A stretch of 64,000 nucleotides of DNA from Anaerolinea sp. (GTDB taxonomy: Bacteria > Chloroflexota > Anaerolineae > Anaerolineales > Anaerolineaceae): the NCBI GenBank assembly GCA_029975965.1, contig JARKOV010000058.1, positions 1-64,000 of the forward strand, given 5' to 3'. This document shows positions 44,757 through 52,514 of the stretch, one piece after another. Position numbers and translations under genes: made by a program. The stretch's first letter is position 1. Each line of letters opens with the position of its first letter. A model generated the notes under the pieces. It made no database searches. It saw only the letters and a program-made list of their open reading frames with translations, and was not told the DNA's origin.

Positions 44757-45626
44757 CTACTTCCCGATCGCCTCCCCCGCAAAGCGGCGCAGGGCAGCCA
44801 GGTGCTCGGCAGGGGTGGCGAACCCGCAGCCGGTGGTGAGCAGCGAGATGTGGGTTGCCCCCACCGACCGCCAGCCATCCAGCAGCTCGCGCCAAACGGC
44901 GGGGTCGCCTTTGCCGTAGGGCACGCGCGCCTCGAAGCCAAAGCCGGCGCGCGAGCGGCCGTATTCAGCGAGCTGGCGGTCGAGCAGCGCCAGGCCGGGG
45001 CCGGCTTGCGCTGCGCTGGCGTAGAGCGGCATCCAGCCGTCGCCCAGCAGCGCCGCCCGGCGGATGGCCGGCTCGGACTGCCCGCCGATCCAGATTGGGA
45101 TGGGCTGCTGCAGCGGGAGCGGGTTGATCCCGGCGTCGGGGATGATGTGCTCATCGCTCTTGTGATTGACCAGCGGGCGCGTCCACAGCTCGCGCAGCAG
45201 GCGGATTTGCTCGTCCACGCGCCGCCCGCGGGTGTGGAAGCGCGCGCCCAGCGAGATGTACTCGATCACATTCCAGCCCACGCCGACCCCCAGGCGCAGC
45301 CGCCCGCCGCTCAAAAGGTCCAGCCCGGCGGCCTGTTTGGCGACCAGCACGGACTGGCGTTGGGGCAGCAGCAGCACGCAGGTTTCGAACTCGATGCGCT
45401 GGGTGACGGCGGCCATGAAGCTGAACAGCACGAACGGCTCGTGGAAGGGGGTGCGGTAAGTGACCCAGCCGTCCCACCCGCCGGGGCGATCGGGGTTGGG
45501 CCCGATGACGTGATCGTCGGCGCCGATGTGGCTGTAGCCGAGCGCTTCGGCGGCCTGGGCGTATTCACGGATCGCCCCAGGATCGCTGCCAAACTCGAAT
45601 TGTGGATAGATCACGCCGATGCGCAT
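44757..45626 (-). CDS. LLM-class flavin-dependent (F420-type) oxidoreductase
   Basis: This 289-residue TIM-barrel protein of the luciferase-like family has LGYSHIGADDHV near the N-terminus, LLSGGRLRLGVGVGWN and PIPIWIGGQSEPAIRRAA, matching the F420-dependent Rv-type subgroup. It probably reduces or oxidises an unknown substrate with F420 or FMN. A strong GAGGAGG site precedes the ATG. It lies between GH4 and GH2 genes, but no sugar role is established. Confidence 0.87.
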   Translation of the reverse strand: MRIGVIYPQFEFGSDPGAIREYAQAAEALGYSHIGADDHVIGPNPDRPGGWDGWVTYRTPFHEPFVLFSFMAAVTQRIEFETCVLLLPQRQSVLVAKQAAGLDLLSGGRLRLGVGVGWNVIEYISLGARFHTRGRRVDEQIRLLRELWTRPLVNHKSDEHIIPDAGINPLPLQQPIPIWIGGQSEPAIRRAALLGDGWMPLYASAAQAGPGLALLDRQLAEYGRSRAGFGFEARVPYGKGDPAVWRELLDGWRSVGATHISLLTTGCGFATPAEHLAALRRFAGEAIGK

Positions 45627-45644
45627 GCTGTTCCTCCTCGGTCA

Positions 45645-45719
45645 GATTGGTTTTTTTTTCAACATTTCTGTACCATGTGGGCTTTGCCCCACATGGTACA
45701 GAAATGTAATTTCTCAACC
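45645..45719. repeat. Dispersed hairpin element with double compensatory change
   Basis: CTGTACCATGTGGG / CCCACATGGTACAG: two adjacent A-T pairs of other copies are C-G here. The stem extends as ACATTT...AAATGT to 20 pairs (45662-45706 core). The flanks are less conserved and include a T-run. Confidence 0.9.
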
Positions 45720-45821
45720 AAAATGGGGTGGTTCACGCCTTTGGGACACACGCATCAGTGCGTTTGTGAGGGTGCTCTAAGGAGTGCGAACCGCCCCGAC
45801 GAACAACCGCTGCCTGGGAAG

Positions 45822-48161
45822 TCACGCAGCCCGCAAAACCACCTCTGTGGCGGAGAGGCCGTCGGCCTGCGCGCGCAGGTGGATCTCGCCTGCTTTGCCG
45901 GTGGTTTTAACCACCACCAACGCGCGCCCGAAGTGCGGCGTGCGGAAGTTGCCGCGGTAATTCTCCTCGCTGACCGGGTTGGCGCTGCCCACGGCGGCGA
46001 TCACGCCCTCGCCCTGCACGGTGAAGTACACCGGCCGGTCGGCGCAGGGGTGCACCCGCCCGGCGGCGTCGAGAATCTCCACCGTCACATAGCTCAGGTC
46101 GTCGTCATCGGCGCGCAGGTTGGCCCGGTCGGGGGTCAGGCGCAGGCCGGCGGCAGGACCACAGGTCTCGACGACGGCTTCGGCGGCTGCCTTGCCTCCG
46201 ATCCACCCGACCGCCTTGAGCTGGCCCGCTTCGTAGGGCACCTCGAAACTGGCGGTGTAGCGCTCTGCCTTGCCGGAGGGCTGCACGCCCAGCGAGCGCC
46301 CGTTGAGGAACAGCTCCACCTGCTCGCAGGCCGAGTACACGTCCACTTTGAACGGCTGCCCTTCGTGACCGGCCCAGGTCCAGTTCGGCCAGACTTCCGG
46401 CCAGCCCCAGCGCGAGACGTGCACCTCCTTGTTTTCCGGGTTGGGCTTGTGCACGGCGATGTAGAGTTGCGTGCCCGTCTTCCAGACAATATCGCGGTAG
46501 TACGACTGCGGGCGCTTGAAGCCGCACAGGTCGAGGTCGCCGCAGTTGGCCTGGTGCCAGGGGTAGCCGCCGAGGAAGGCGGTCGGCTGGTCGCCGTAGT
46601 CCACCCGCCCGATGCCCGCCTCGCCCAGGTAGTCCAGCGAGGTCCAGACGAAATCGCCCAGCACGTAGCTTTCCGCTTCGACCAGGTTCCAGTTATCCAG
46701 CGCCTCCAGCGGGAAGGATTCGGTGCCAACCATCATCCGCTTGGGATGGCGCTCGTGGTCGGGGCGGTACTGCTGCCACTGGTAGTTGTACCCGCCGACG
46801 TCCAGGCTGGCGAAGACCACGTCGGTGCTCTCCCAGTTGTATTTCGTTTTATCGCCCCACACGTCGCACATCGCGGCGGTCACCGGGCGGGTTGGGTCGA
46901 GTTGGTGGACGCGCGCGGCCAGCATGGCGGCCACCTCGGCGCCCTTGCTGCGCCCGTCGCGCTCCATCACCTCGTTGCCGATGGACCACAGGATCACGCT
47001 GGGGTGGTTGCAGTCGCGCAGCACCATCGCGTCGACGTCGCGCTGCCACCAATCGTCGAAGGACAGGTGGTAATCGTAGGGGTTCTTGCCTTCGCGCCAG
47101 CAGTCGAAGGTCTCGTCGATCACCAGCATGCCCAGGCGGTCGCAGGCGTCGAGGAAGGCCGGCGAGGGCGGGTTGTGGGCGCAGCGGATGGCGTTGAAGC
47201 CGCTGGCCTTGTGGATTTCAACCTTGCGCTCCTCGGCGCGAGCGTAGACGGTCGAGCCGAGCACGCCGTTGTCGTGGTGGACGCAGCCGCCCTTGAGCAG
47301 CACCGGCCGTCCGTTGAGGCGAAAACCCTTTTCGGCGTCGAACTCGATGCTGCGGATGCCGAAGGTCGTCGTGGCGGTGTCGACCACCTGCCCGCCGACC
47401 AGCAACTCGCTCTCCAGGGTGTAGAGCTGCGGCGTCTCGAGCGACCACAGGCCGGGGTTGGCGACGCTCACCTCGTGGGTCAGCGCGCGCTCTTCGCCGG
47501 GTGAGACGGCAACCGACGTCTCGGCGCTGCCCACATCCGCGCCGGTCGGCGAAAGCACGCGCGAGCGCAGCGTCACCTCGGCGAACTGCGCGCGGCGGTT
47601 GACCAGGGTGGTGCGGGCGCGCACCGTGGCGGACTGCGCCGAGACCTGCGGGGTGGTCACGTACACGCCCCAATGCTCGATGTGCAGCGGGTCGGCGACC
47701 ATCAGCCAGACCGGACGGTAGATGCCCGCCCCCGAATACCAGCGGCTGTTGGGCACGGCGGCGTTGTCCACCTGCACGCGCAGCGCGTTCTCCTTGCCAA
47801 ACTCCACCGCGTGGGTCAGGTCGAAGGCGAAGCTGGTGTAGCCGTAGGGGTGGCGGCCGATGTAGTGCTCGTTGAGCCAGACTTCGGCGTTCATGTAGAC
47901 GCCCTCGAACTCGATGTAAACCTGCTTGCCGCGCCATTCTTCCGGCGGGGTGAAGGTCTTGCGGTACCAGGCGCGCCCGTTTTGGAAGTAGCCGCCCGAG
48001 TTATAAGCCAGGCTGGCGGGGTCGCGGGGCAGCTCGATGCTCCAGTCGTGCGGCAGGTCGAGCAGGCGCCAGGAGGAGTAATCCGGGTTGCGCCACCAGG
48101 TCATCGGGCGGTTGTCGTGGAGGCGGAAGCGCCAGTCTTTGTTGAAAGATTGTTTCTGCAT
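45822..48161 (-). CDS. Beta-galactosidase-like enzyme, glycoside hydrolase family 2
   Basis: The 779-residue protein has the GH2 order: jelly-roll sugar-binding domain (LLDLPHDWSIELP, WYRKTF), Ig-like domain, TIM barrel with acid/base Glu in SIGNEVMERDG and nucleophile Glu in MVGTESFP, then an added beta domain (YVTVEILDAAGRVHP). There is no signal peptide, so it is cytoplasmic. AAAGGAC precedes ATG 48161. Beta-galactosidase is most likely, but beta-glucuronidase or other GH2 activities are possible. Confidence 0.92.
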   Translation of the reverse strand: MQKQSFNKDWRFRLHDNRPMTWWRNPDYSSWRLLDLPHDWSIELPRDPASLAYNSGGYFQNGRAWYRKTFTPPEEWRGKQVYIEFEGVYMNAEVWLNEHYIGRHPYGYTSFAFDLTHAVEFGKENALRVQVDNAAVPNSRWYSGAGIYRPVWLMVADPLHIEHWGVYVTTPQVSAQSATVRARTTLVNRRAQFAEVTLRSRVLSPTGADVGSAETSVAVSPGEERALTHEVSVANPGLWSLETPQLYTLESELLVGGQVVDTATTTFGIRSIEFDAEKGFRLNGRPVLLKGGCVHHDNGVLGSTVYARAEERKVEIHKASGFNAIRCAHNPPSPAFLDACDRLGMLVIDETFDCWREGKNPYDYHLSFDDWWQRDVDAMVLRDCNHPSVILWSIGNEVMERDGRSKGAEVAAMLAARVHQLDPTRPVTAAMCDVWGDKTKYNWESTDVVFASLDVGGYNYQWQQYRPDHERHPKRMMVGTESFPLEALDNWNLVEAESYVLGDFVWTSLDYLGEAGIGRVDYGDQPTAFLGGYPWHQANCGDLDLCGFKRPQSYYRDIVWKTGTQLYIAVHKPNPENKEVHVSRWGWPEVWPNWTWAGHEGQPFKVDVYSACEQVELFLNGRSLGVQPSGKAERYTASFEVPYEAGQLKAVGWIGGKAAAEAVVETCGPAAGLRLTPDRANLRADDDDLSYVTVEILDAAGRVHPCADRPVYFTVQGEGVIAAVGSANPVSEENYRGNFRTPHFGRALVVVKTTGKAGEIHLRAQADGLSATEVVLRAA

Positions 48162-48235
48162 GTTCGGTCCTTTATGGGGGTAATCCGGTTGGATGGCGGA
48201 GCGGGTGCACGCTCCGAGAACGTTCACGTAAAGAT

Positions 48236-48241
48236 ATTATA
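48236..48241 (-). promoter_or_regulatory. Candidate -10 box for the GH2 gene
   Basis: Minus-strand TATAAT lies 74 bases before the ATG. A GAACGTTC palindrome (48218-48225) lies near the expected start site and could be a LacI-type operator. Confidence 0.4.
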
Positions 48242-48325
48242 GGGTAAAAATGGCCGTTATGCAGCCCCGGCGTCCAAGTGATGCGGCGCTCGCGGGATGA
48301 GATCGCCGGCAGGCGGAAGGGAGGT

Positions 48326-49210
48326 TTACCAGTAAATCGGGCGGGAGCGGTACATCCAACTGTCGTCATCCTCTACAGCGATGGACTGCACCTGCCTGTA
48401 CAAACCGTTGTAGAGCTTGAGCGTGGCGGAGGGGTGCTCCTGGCCGTGTTGATCCAGGGCGACCAGCAGCAATTTCAACGGTCGCTCGCGGAAGACCATC
48501 TGGTTCACATCGCCCGTTTCCGAAAAACCCTGGTAAGTGACCACGATTTTCACCCGCTCCTCCCCGCGATGGGCCGGCAATTTCCCGCTGAAGCCCGCTT
48601 TGTTGGCCGGGGCGGTTTCATAAATCAGGTCGCCTTCGCGCCGGTAGAGAAGGTAGTACAGGGAGTAGTGACCCGTGGGGAGGATGATCGGGCCAGGGCG
48701 GTCGCCGCTCAGTTGCCGGAAGCGGGCGGCATTCTCTGCCGTTACCCCCTGCCAGTTGAACCTGGCGGGGAGGGGAGATAAACGCAAGCCGTGATTGGTG
48801 ATGGCGGCGAGGACGTAGAACGGGTCACTCGTTTCTTGTCCGGGCAATTCGGGCAGGTCGGGCGGGAGCTCGCTGTTCGGTGCGTCCTGCAATTCGATCG
48901 GCTCGCAGCGCAGCGGGTAATCGCGGCTAATGGGCTTGAGCTTGAAGCGGGGCGTCCGGGAAGCCAGCAGCGCGAACAGGTAAAAAAAGATCAGCGCCAG
49001 CACGGCCAGTCCCGCACACATCCCTGCCGTTTTAATCGTATCGAGGAGACGGCTGAGCGCGTCTGGGCGTTGAAAAAAGAGGGCGGTTTTGATCCCCAGG
49101 TAGATGAGGCCTGCCATCCCCCCCAGAAGGAAAACGACCACACAACCCGAGCCGTTTTTTTTCTCCATCCCCTCAGCGCTTTCGGATCGCCGCCGATCAA
49201 GGCGCACCAT
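48326..49210 (-). CDS. Hypothetical membrane-anchored protein
   Basis: The protein has 294 residues if it starts at ATG 49210; an internal ATG at 49168 (MEKKNGSG) is possible, and neither has a convincing ribosome site. There are two hydrophobic segments (about residues 23-45 and 60-85). A soluble beta-rich domain then ends in SWMYRSRPIYW. I do not recognise a family. It is not closely linked to the GH2 gene, which lies 164 bases downstream. Confidence 0.6.
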   Translation of the reverse strand: MVRLDRRRSESAEGMEKKNGSGCVVVFLLGGMAGLIYLGIKTALFFQRPDALSRLLDTIKTAGMCAGLAVLALIFFYLFALLASRTPRFKLKPISRDYPLRCEPIELQDAPNSELPPDLPELPGQETSDPFYVLAAITNHGLRLSPLPARFNWQGVTAENAARFRQLSGDRPGPIILPTGHYSLYYLLYRREGDLIYETAPANKAGFSGKLPAHRGEERVKIVVTYQGFSETGDVNQMVFRERPLKLLLVALDQHGQEHPSATLKLYNGLYRQVQSIAVEDDDSWMYRSRPIYW

Positions 49211-49276
49211 CCCGGCATGGCGGTCGATCTACTTCATACTATAGCGCCTTTTGGCAAGAATGTGAATAATCTTCAA

Positions 49277-49347
49277 GATCGTGTAATTTGTTTTCTGTAA
49301 AATGTGGGGCTTTGACCCACATTTTACAGAAAAATGGAAACACAATC
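49277..49347. repeat. Dispersed hairpin element, best-preserved full copy
   Basis: GATCGTGTAATTTG, CTGTAAAATGTGGG / CCCACATTTTACAG with loop GCTTTGA, then ATGGAAACACAATC. The ends GATCGTGT and ACACAATC form an outer inverted repeat. The total is 71 bases. It lies between divergent genes. Confidence 0.92.
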
Positions 49348-49496
49348 CTCTTCATACGATCATCCCATGCGGATCATCGCGGGCTGGGCACCCCTACTCC
49401 TCTTTAATGGTGGTGGTTGATCAGCGTCATCGGATTCACCAGGCGACTGGAAGGCCTGGAAGTTGTGATGCGCTCTTTTCCATCAAGGAGGAAACC

Positions 49497-50123
49497 ATGA
49501 GCACTCCCATTTTTCAAGTTTTCATCGGAAAGAACAACATTGCCTCGAACCTGGCGATCAGAGGGTTGTCCGACGAGGCGCAGAAAGACATGATGGAAAA
49601 AAACAAGGCCTCCGTCCAATCGGTCGGCGGGAGCATTGTTGTGTTTTGTAACAGCGCCTGGGCAGACGAGGAGCACCCCTGGTGGGGCGTGATTCGTTTC
49701 CCCAGCCTGGAAGCGCGGATCGAGCATGCGCGAGATCTCAAGGAAATCGGCTGGCTGGATTATGTCGACGCGTTCACCTTGCTGGGCACCGCGGAAGCGG
49801 AGCCCCCGGCGGTCACCATCCCGAACCCCATCTACAAGCTGTGGATCCTTCGCACCAACCCGGCCGCGTCCATGGCGTCGGGAAGCCTGCCTGGGGGGGT
49901 GATGACGTTGGGATGGAGTAAGCACTACGAGCTGTACCATGAGCATAACAGCCTGATCCTGCTGCAATGCAACTCGTACTGGTGCAACGAGGCATACCCC
50001 AACTTTGGGGTCAGCGTGTATCCGAGCATCGAGGCCAACATGCGCATTATGCAGGGCCTGGCCGACCTGGGCTGGCAGCGCTACTTTGATTCGTTCACGA
50101 TTTTGGGAACGTCGGATCAATAA
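49497..50123 (+). CDS. Internally duplicated protein of unknown function (DUF6616-like)
   Basis: The 208-residue protein consists of two ~95-residue repeats. Both contain a CNSxW...E..P..GV..(F/Y)PS.EA motif followed by GW..Y.D.FT.LGT. The spacing suggests two ferredoxin-like alpha/beta units forming an intramolecular dimer. I tentatively recall this as DUF6616; the assignment is unverified. GGAGGAAACC precedes ATG 49497. No partner gene is adjacent. Confidence 0.7.
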   Translation: MSTPIFQVFIGKNNIASNLAIRGLSDEAQKDMMEKNKASVQSVGGSIVVFCNSAWADEEHPWWGVIRFPSLEARIEHARDLKEIGWLDYVDAFTLLGTAEAEPPAVTIPNPIYKLWILRTNPAASMASGSLPGGVMTLGWSKHYELYHEHNSLILLQCNSYWCNEAYPNFGVSVYPSIEANMRIMQGLADLGWQRYFDSFTILGTSDQ

Positions 50124-50136
50124 GCCGCAGAAAGAG

Positions 50137-50178
50137 GGCATCCAAGGGCAGGGGCGCGCGCCCCTGCCTTTGGATGCC
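50137..50178. terminator. Long GC-rich hairpin between convergent genes
   Basis: GGCATCCAAGGGCAGGGGCG pairs almost perfectly with CGCCCCTGCCTTTGGATGCC (about 20 pairs, one G-U). It lacks a U-tract but sits just after one stop codon and before another. Confidence 0.5.
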
Positions 50179-50201
50179 AGGGAACGAGCAGAGCGGTCTC
50201 C

Positions 50202-50591
50202 TTACCCCGAAACCAGGAGGATGTTGGCGTACTGAATCGTCTCGCCGGTGCGGATCAGCCCGATGGCGCCCGGCACGCGCTTCTTGAACTCCACGTGCGG
50301 CTCGAAGACCAGCGGCACGCCATCCAGCGCGGCGAGAAAGCGCTGCTGCACTTCGGGGGTGTTGCCGGCGCGGAACTCTTCGGCCATGTAGGCCTGGGCG
50401 AGCGAGAAATTCGGGCGCAGCGCCTCGAGCACCTGGAGCACGGTCGGCACGTCGTCGACCAGTGAGATATCGACCGTTTCGACCTCGGGCCAGAACGGAA
50501 AGCCCCGGTCGGCGATCACCAGGCGGTTGGTGTGGCGCACGCGCGCCAGCAGGGATAAGATGTGGGGGTTAAGAATGCCGCTTTTGAGCAT
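50202..50591 (-). CDS. RbsD/FucU-family sugar mutarotase
   Basis: The 129-residue protein has MLKSGILNPHILSLLARVRH, VIADRGFPFWP and the late FKKRVPGAIGLIRTGE and YANILLVSG, the full RbsD/FucU pattern. His10 and Asp-type pocket residues are in place. These proteins interconvert pyranose/furanose or anomeric forms of ribose, fucose or related sugars. AAGGAG precedes the ATG. It is the last gene of a four-gene minus-strand operon. Confidence 0.9.
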   Translation of the reverse strand: MLKSGILNPHILSLLARVRHTNRLVIADRGFPFWPEVETVDISLVDDVPTVLQVLEALRPNFSLAQAYMAEEFRAGNTPEVQQRFLAALDGVPLVFEPHVEFKKRVPGAIGLIRTGETIQYANILLVSG

Positions 50592-50614
50592 GTCGTCTCC
50601 TTAATATTGGGGGC

Positions 50615-51430
50615 TTAAAATCCGCGCAGGTCGCTGCTGGAGCGGCGCTGCAAGCCGGGAGCGGGCAGCCGTTGGAGCACCACGTACTCCAGGCCGTGGC
50701 GGGCGCAGAAGGCGCGCTTTTCGGGCTTGTCGCCGTCCTCGTTGACCAGGTAAATTTCCGGTCGCAGGCGCTCGATCTCCGGCTCGGCGTCCATCCAGCC
50801 CCAACCGGAAGTGATCAGCGCCTGGTGCACGTGGCGGACCGCGCCGACCATGTAGCGGCGCAGCTCCTGCGGGAAGAGCGGGTGCCCCTCCCCCTTGAGG
50901 TTGCGCACGTTGGCGTCGTTGCCCACGACGACGTACAGGTCGCCGTAAGCCGAGGCCTCCTCGAAGAAGCGCACGTGGCCCGAGTGCAGCCAGTCGTAGC
51001 AGCCGGTGACGAGCACCTTCTTGCGCCCCGGCGTGCCGAGGGTGTCCATGGGCGGCTCGGGCGGGAAGCCCTCCAGTTGCGCTTCGGGCAGCACGTGGTA
51101 GGCCAGCCCCCGCGCCGCGCACCAGTCGCGCTTGTCGGGGTGATCGTCGCCTTCGGTCACCACCCAGGCGGTGGGTTTTTCATCCGCCGGTAAGGATGGC
51201 GCGTGGGGCGAGGCGGACTCGTCCAGCAGGGTCACGCGCGCCACGTAGCGCAGCGCCTCGAGCAGGTAGCGCCGCTCTGCCTGCGGGAATTGCGGCGGCC
51301 GCCCGGTGAAACGCTCGACCAGCGCGTCCGTCCAGAGCAGCGCGTGCAGACTGCCCAGCCGCGAGGCCTCCTCGAGGAAGCGCACCGCATGGGCGTGAAG
51401 GTTGTCGAAGCTACCAGAGACGATCACCAT
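50615..51430 (-). CDS. Tandem-duplicated nucleotidyltransferase (cytidylyltransferase-like)
   Basis: The 271-residue protein has two copies of the cytidylyltransferase fold. The C-terminal copy has an intact GCYDWLHSGHVRFF (HxGH) and a late RRSSSDLRGF resembling the ISSTxI motif. The N-terminal copy has GSFDNLHAHAVRFL, where the HxGH Gly is Ala and the last His is kept out of register, so it may be inactive. This layout recalls ethanolamine-phosphate cytidylyltransferase. The product may be an NDP-activated sugar or alcohol. It lies 23 bases upstream of the mutarotase gene. Confidence 0.78.
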   Translation of the reverse strand: MVIVSGSFDNLHAHAVRFLEEASRLGSLHALLWTDALVERFTGRPPQFPQAERRYLLEALRYVARVTLLDESASPHAPSLPADEKPTAWVVTEGDDHPDKRDWCAARGLAYHVLPEAQLEGFPPEPPMDTLGTPGRKKVLVTGCYDWLHSGHVRFFEEASAYGDLYVVVGNDANVRNLKGEGHPLFPQELRRYMVGAVRHVHQALITSGWGWMDAEPEIERLRPEIYLVNEDGDKPEKRAFCARHGLEYVVLQRLPAPGLQRRSSSDLRGF

Positions 51431-51449
51431 GGGTCACCCGTGTCGTATT

Positions 51450-52511
51450 TTAACCGTATCTGCCAAAATCATCGATCGCCGCCAGCATGGCCAGGATGTT
51501 CTCGAGCGGCACGTCGCGCTCGACCACATGCGAAGGCCCGACGATCAACCCGCCGCCGGCGCCGAGGGTTTGGATGACCTCTTTCACGTGGGCGCGCACC
51601 TCCTCGGGTGTGCCGAACGGCAGCACCGACTGCACCCCCAGCCCGCCCGAAAAAGACAGCCGCTCGCCGAACTCGGCCTTGATCCAGCGCTGCTCGACGC
51701 ACTCCGGCTGCACCGGGTTGAGGATGTCCACCCCGGCCTCGATCAGGTCGGGCACCAGGTCGTTGATCTTGCCGTCGCTGTGATACTCGATCAGGATGTC
51801 CTCGCGCACCTCGCGCGCCGCCTGGACGACGCGCACCAGGCGCGGGCGGAACCATTCGCGCCACATCTTGCGGCTCATCATCAGGCTGTTCTGCATCGCC
51901 ACGTCGTCGCCCAACTGGATCAGGTCGACCCCGGCCTCGGCGCAGGCGCGCGCCTGCACCGCGTGCAGGTCGGTGACCCGGTCGAGCAGCAGGTGAGCCA
52001 TCTCGTCGCCGGTGTGCATGTCGGCGAAGAGGCGGTCCATCGAGCGCAACTGCCAGGCGATCTCGAAGGTCGTTTCGGAAGGACCGCTGCAGACTGCGTA
52101 GCCCTGGGCGTGCAGTGCCGCCACGCGCTCCGCCAGCCCGGCGTAGCGGTAAGGCTGGTCGAGGTCGGGCCAGGGATAGGCGGCGATCTCCGCGGCGCTT
52201 TCGGCGCGCTCCAGGGGGTAGTAGTAGGCGGCGTACTGCCCTTCGGCGTCCCAGATGCGCCCGCGACCCCATTCGTCCCAGGTCATCTCGGGGCGGTCGA
52301 AGTAGCGGCTGAAGTCGGTCTCCAGGCGGGTGGGCAGCGGGCCGGCCCAGGCGATGTCGCCGCGCAGGGCGGCGAGCAGGTCGTCGGTTTGGAAATAGCG
52401 GCGCAGCAGCGCGTCCACGTAACTCTCGAGGGGGATCGAGCGCGGCACACGGTCGGGGACATGGCGGCGCGCGGCGGTCAGCACGCGCTCGCGGGAGGTC
52501 ATCTCAGCCAT
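51450..52511 (-). CDS. Uroporphyrinogen-decarboxylase-family protein (MtaA-like)
   Basis: The 353-residue TIM-barrel protein has the URO-D-family outline: MTSRERVLTAARRHVPDRVP start, DLIQLGDDVAMQNSLMMS, EYHSDGKIN, and SFSGGLGVQSVLPFGTPEEV. In such relatives the HSDG motif replaces heme-pathway residues, and the proteins act as corrinoid or other methyl/group transferases or are unassigned. Cofactor heme synthesis is unlikely in this context. It begins three bases after the dehydrogenase stop. Confidence 0.83.
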   Translation of the reverse strand: MAEMTSRERVLTAARRHVPDRVPRSIPLESYVDALLRRYFQTDDLLAALRGDIAWAGPLPTRLETDFSRYFDRPEMTWDEWGRGRIWDAEGQYAAYYYPLERAESAAEIAAYPWPDLDQPYRYAGLAERVAALHAQGYAVCSGPSETTFEIAWQLRSMDRLFADMHTGDEMAHLLLDRVTDLHAVQARACAEAGVDLIQLGDDVAMQNSLMMSRKMWREWFRPRLVRVVQAAREVREDILIEYHSDGKINDLVPDLIEAGVDILNPVQPECVEQRWIKAEFGERLSFSGGLGVQSVLPFGTPEEVRAHVKEVIQTLGAGGGLIVGPSHVVERDVPLENILAMLAAIDDFGRYG

Positions 52512-52514
52512 GCG

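Noticed and set aside
17319..49347. Dispersed hairpins as intrinsic terminators
   Set aside because: The T-run precedes and the A-run follows the stem on both strands, the opposite of a Rho-independent terminator, and several lie upstream of genes.
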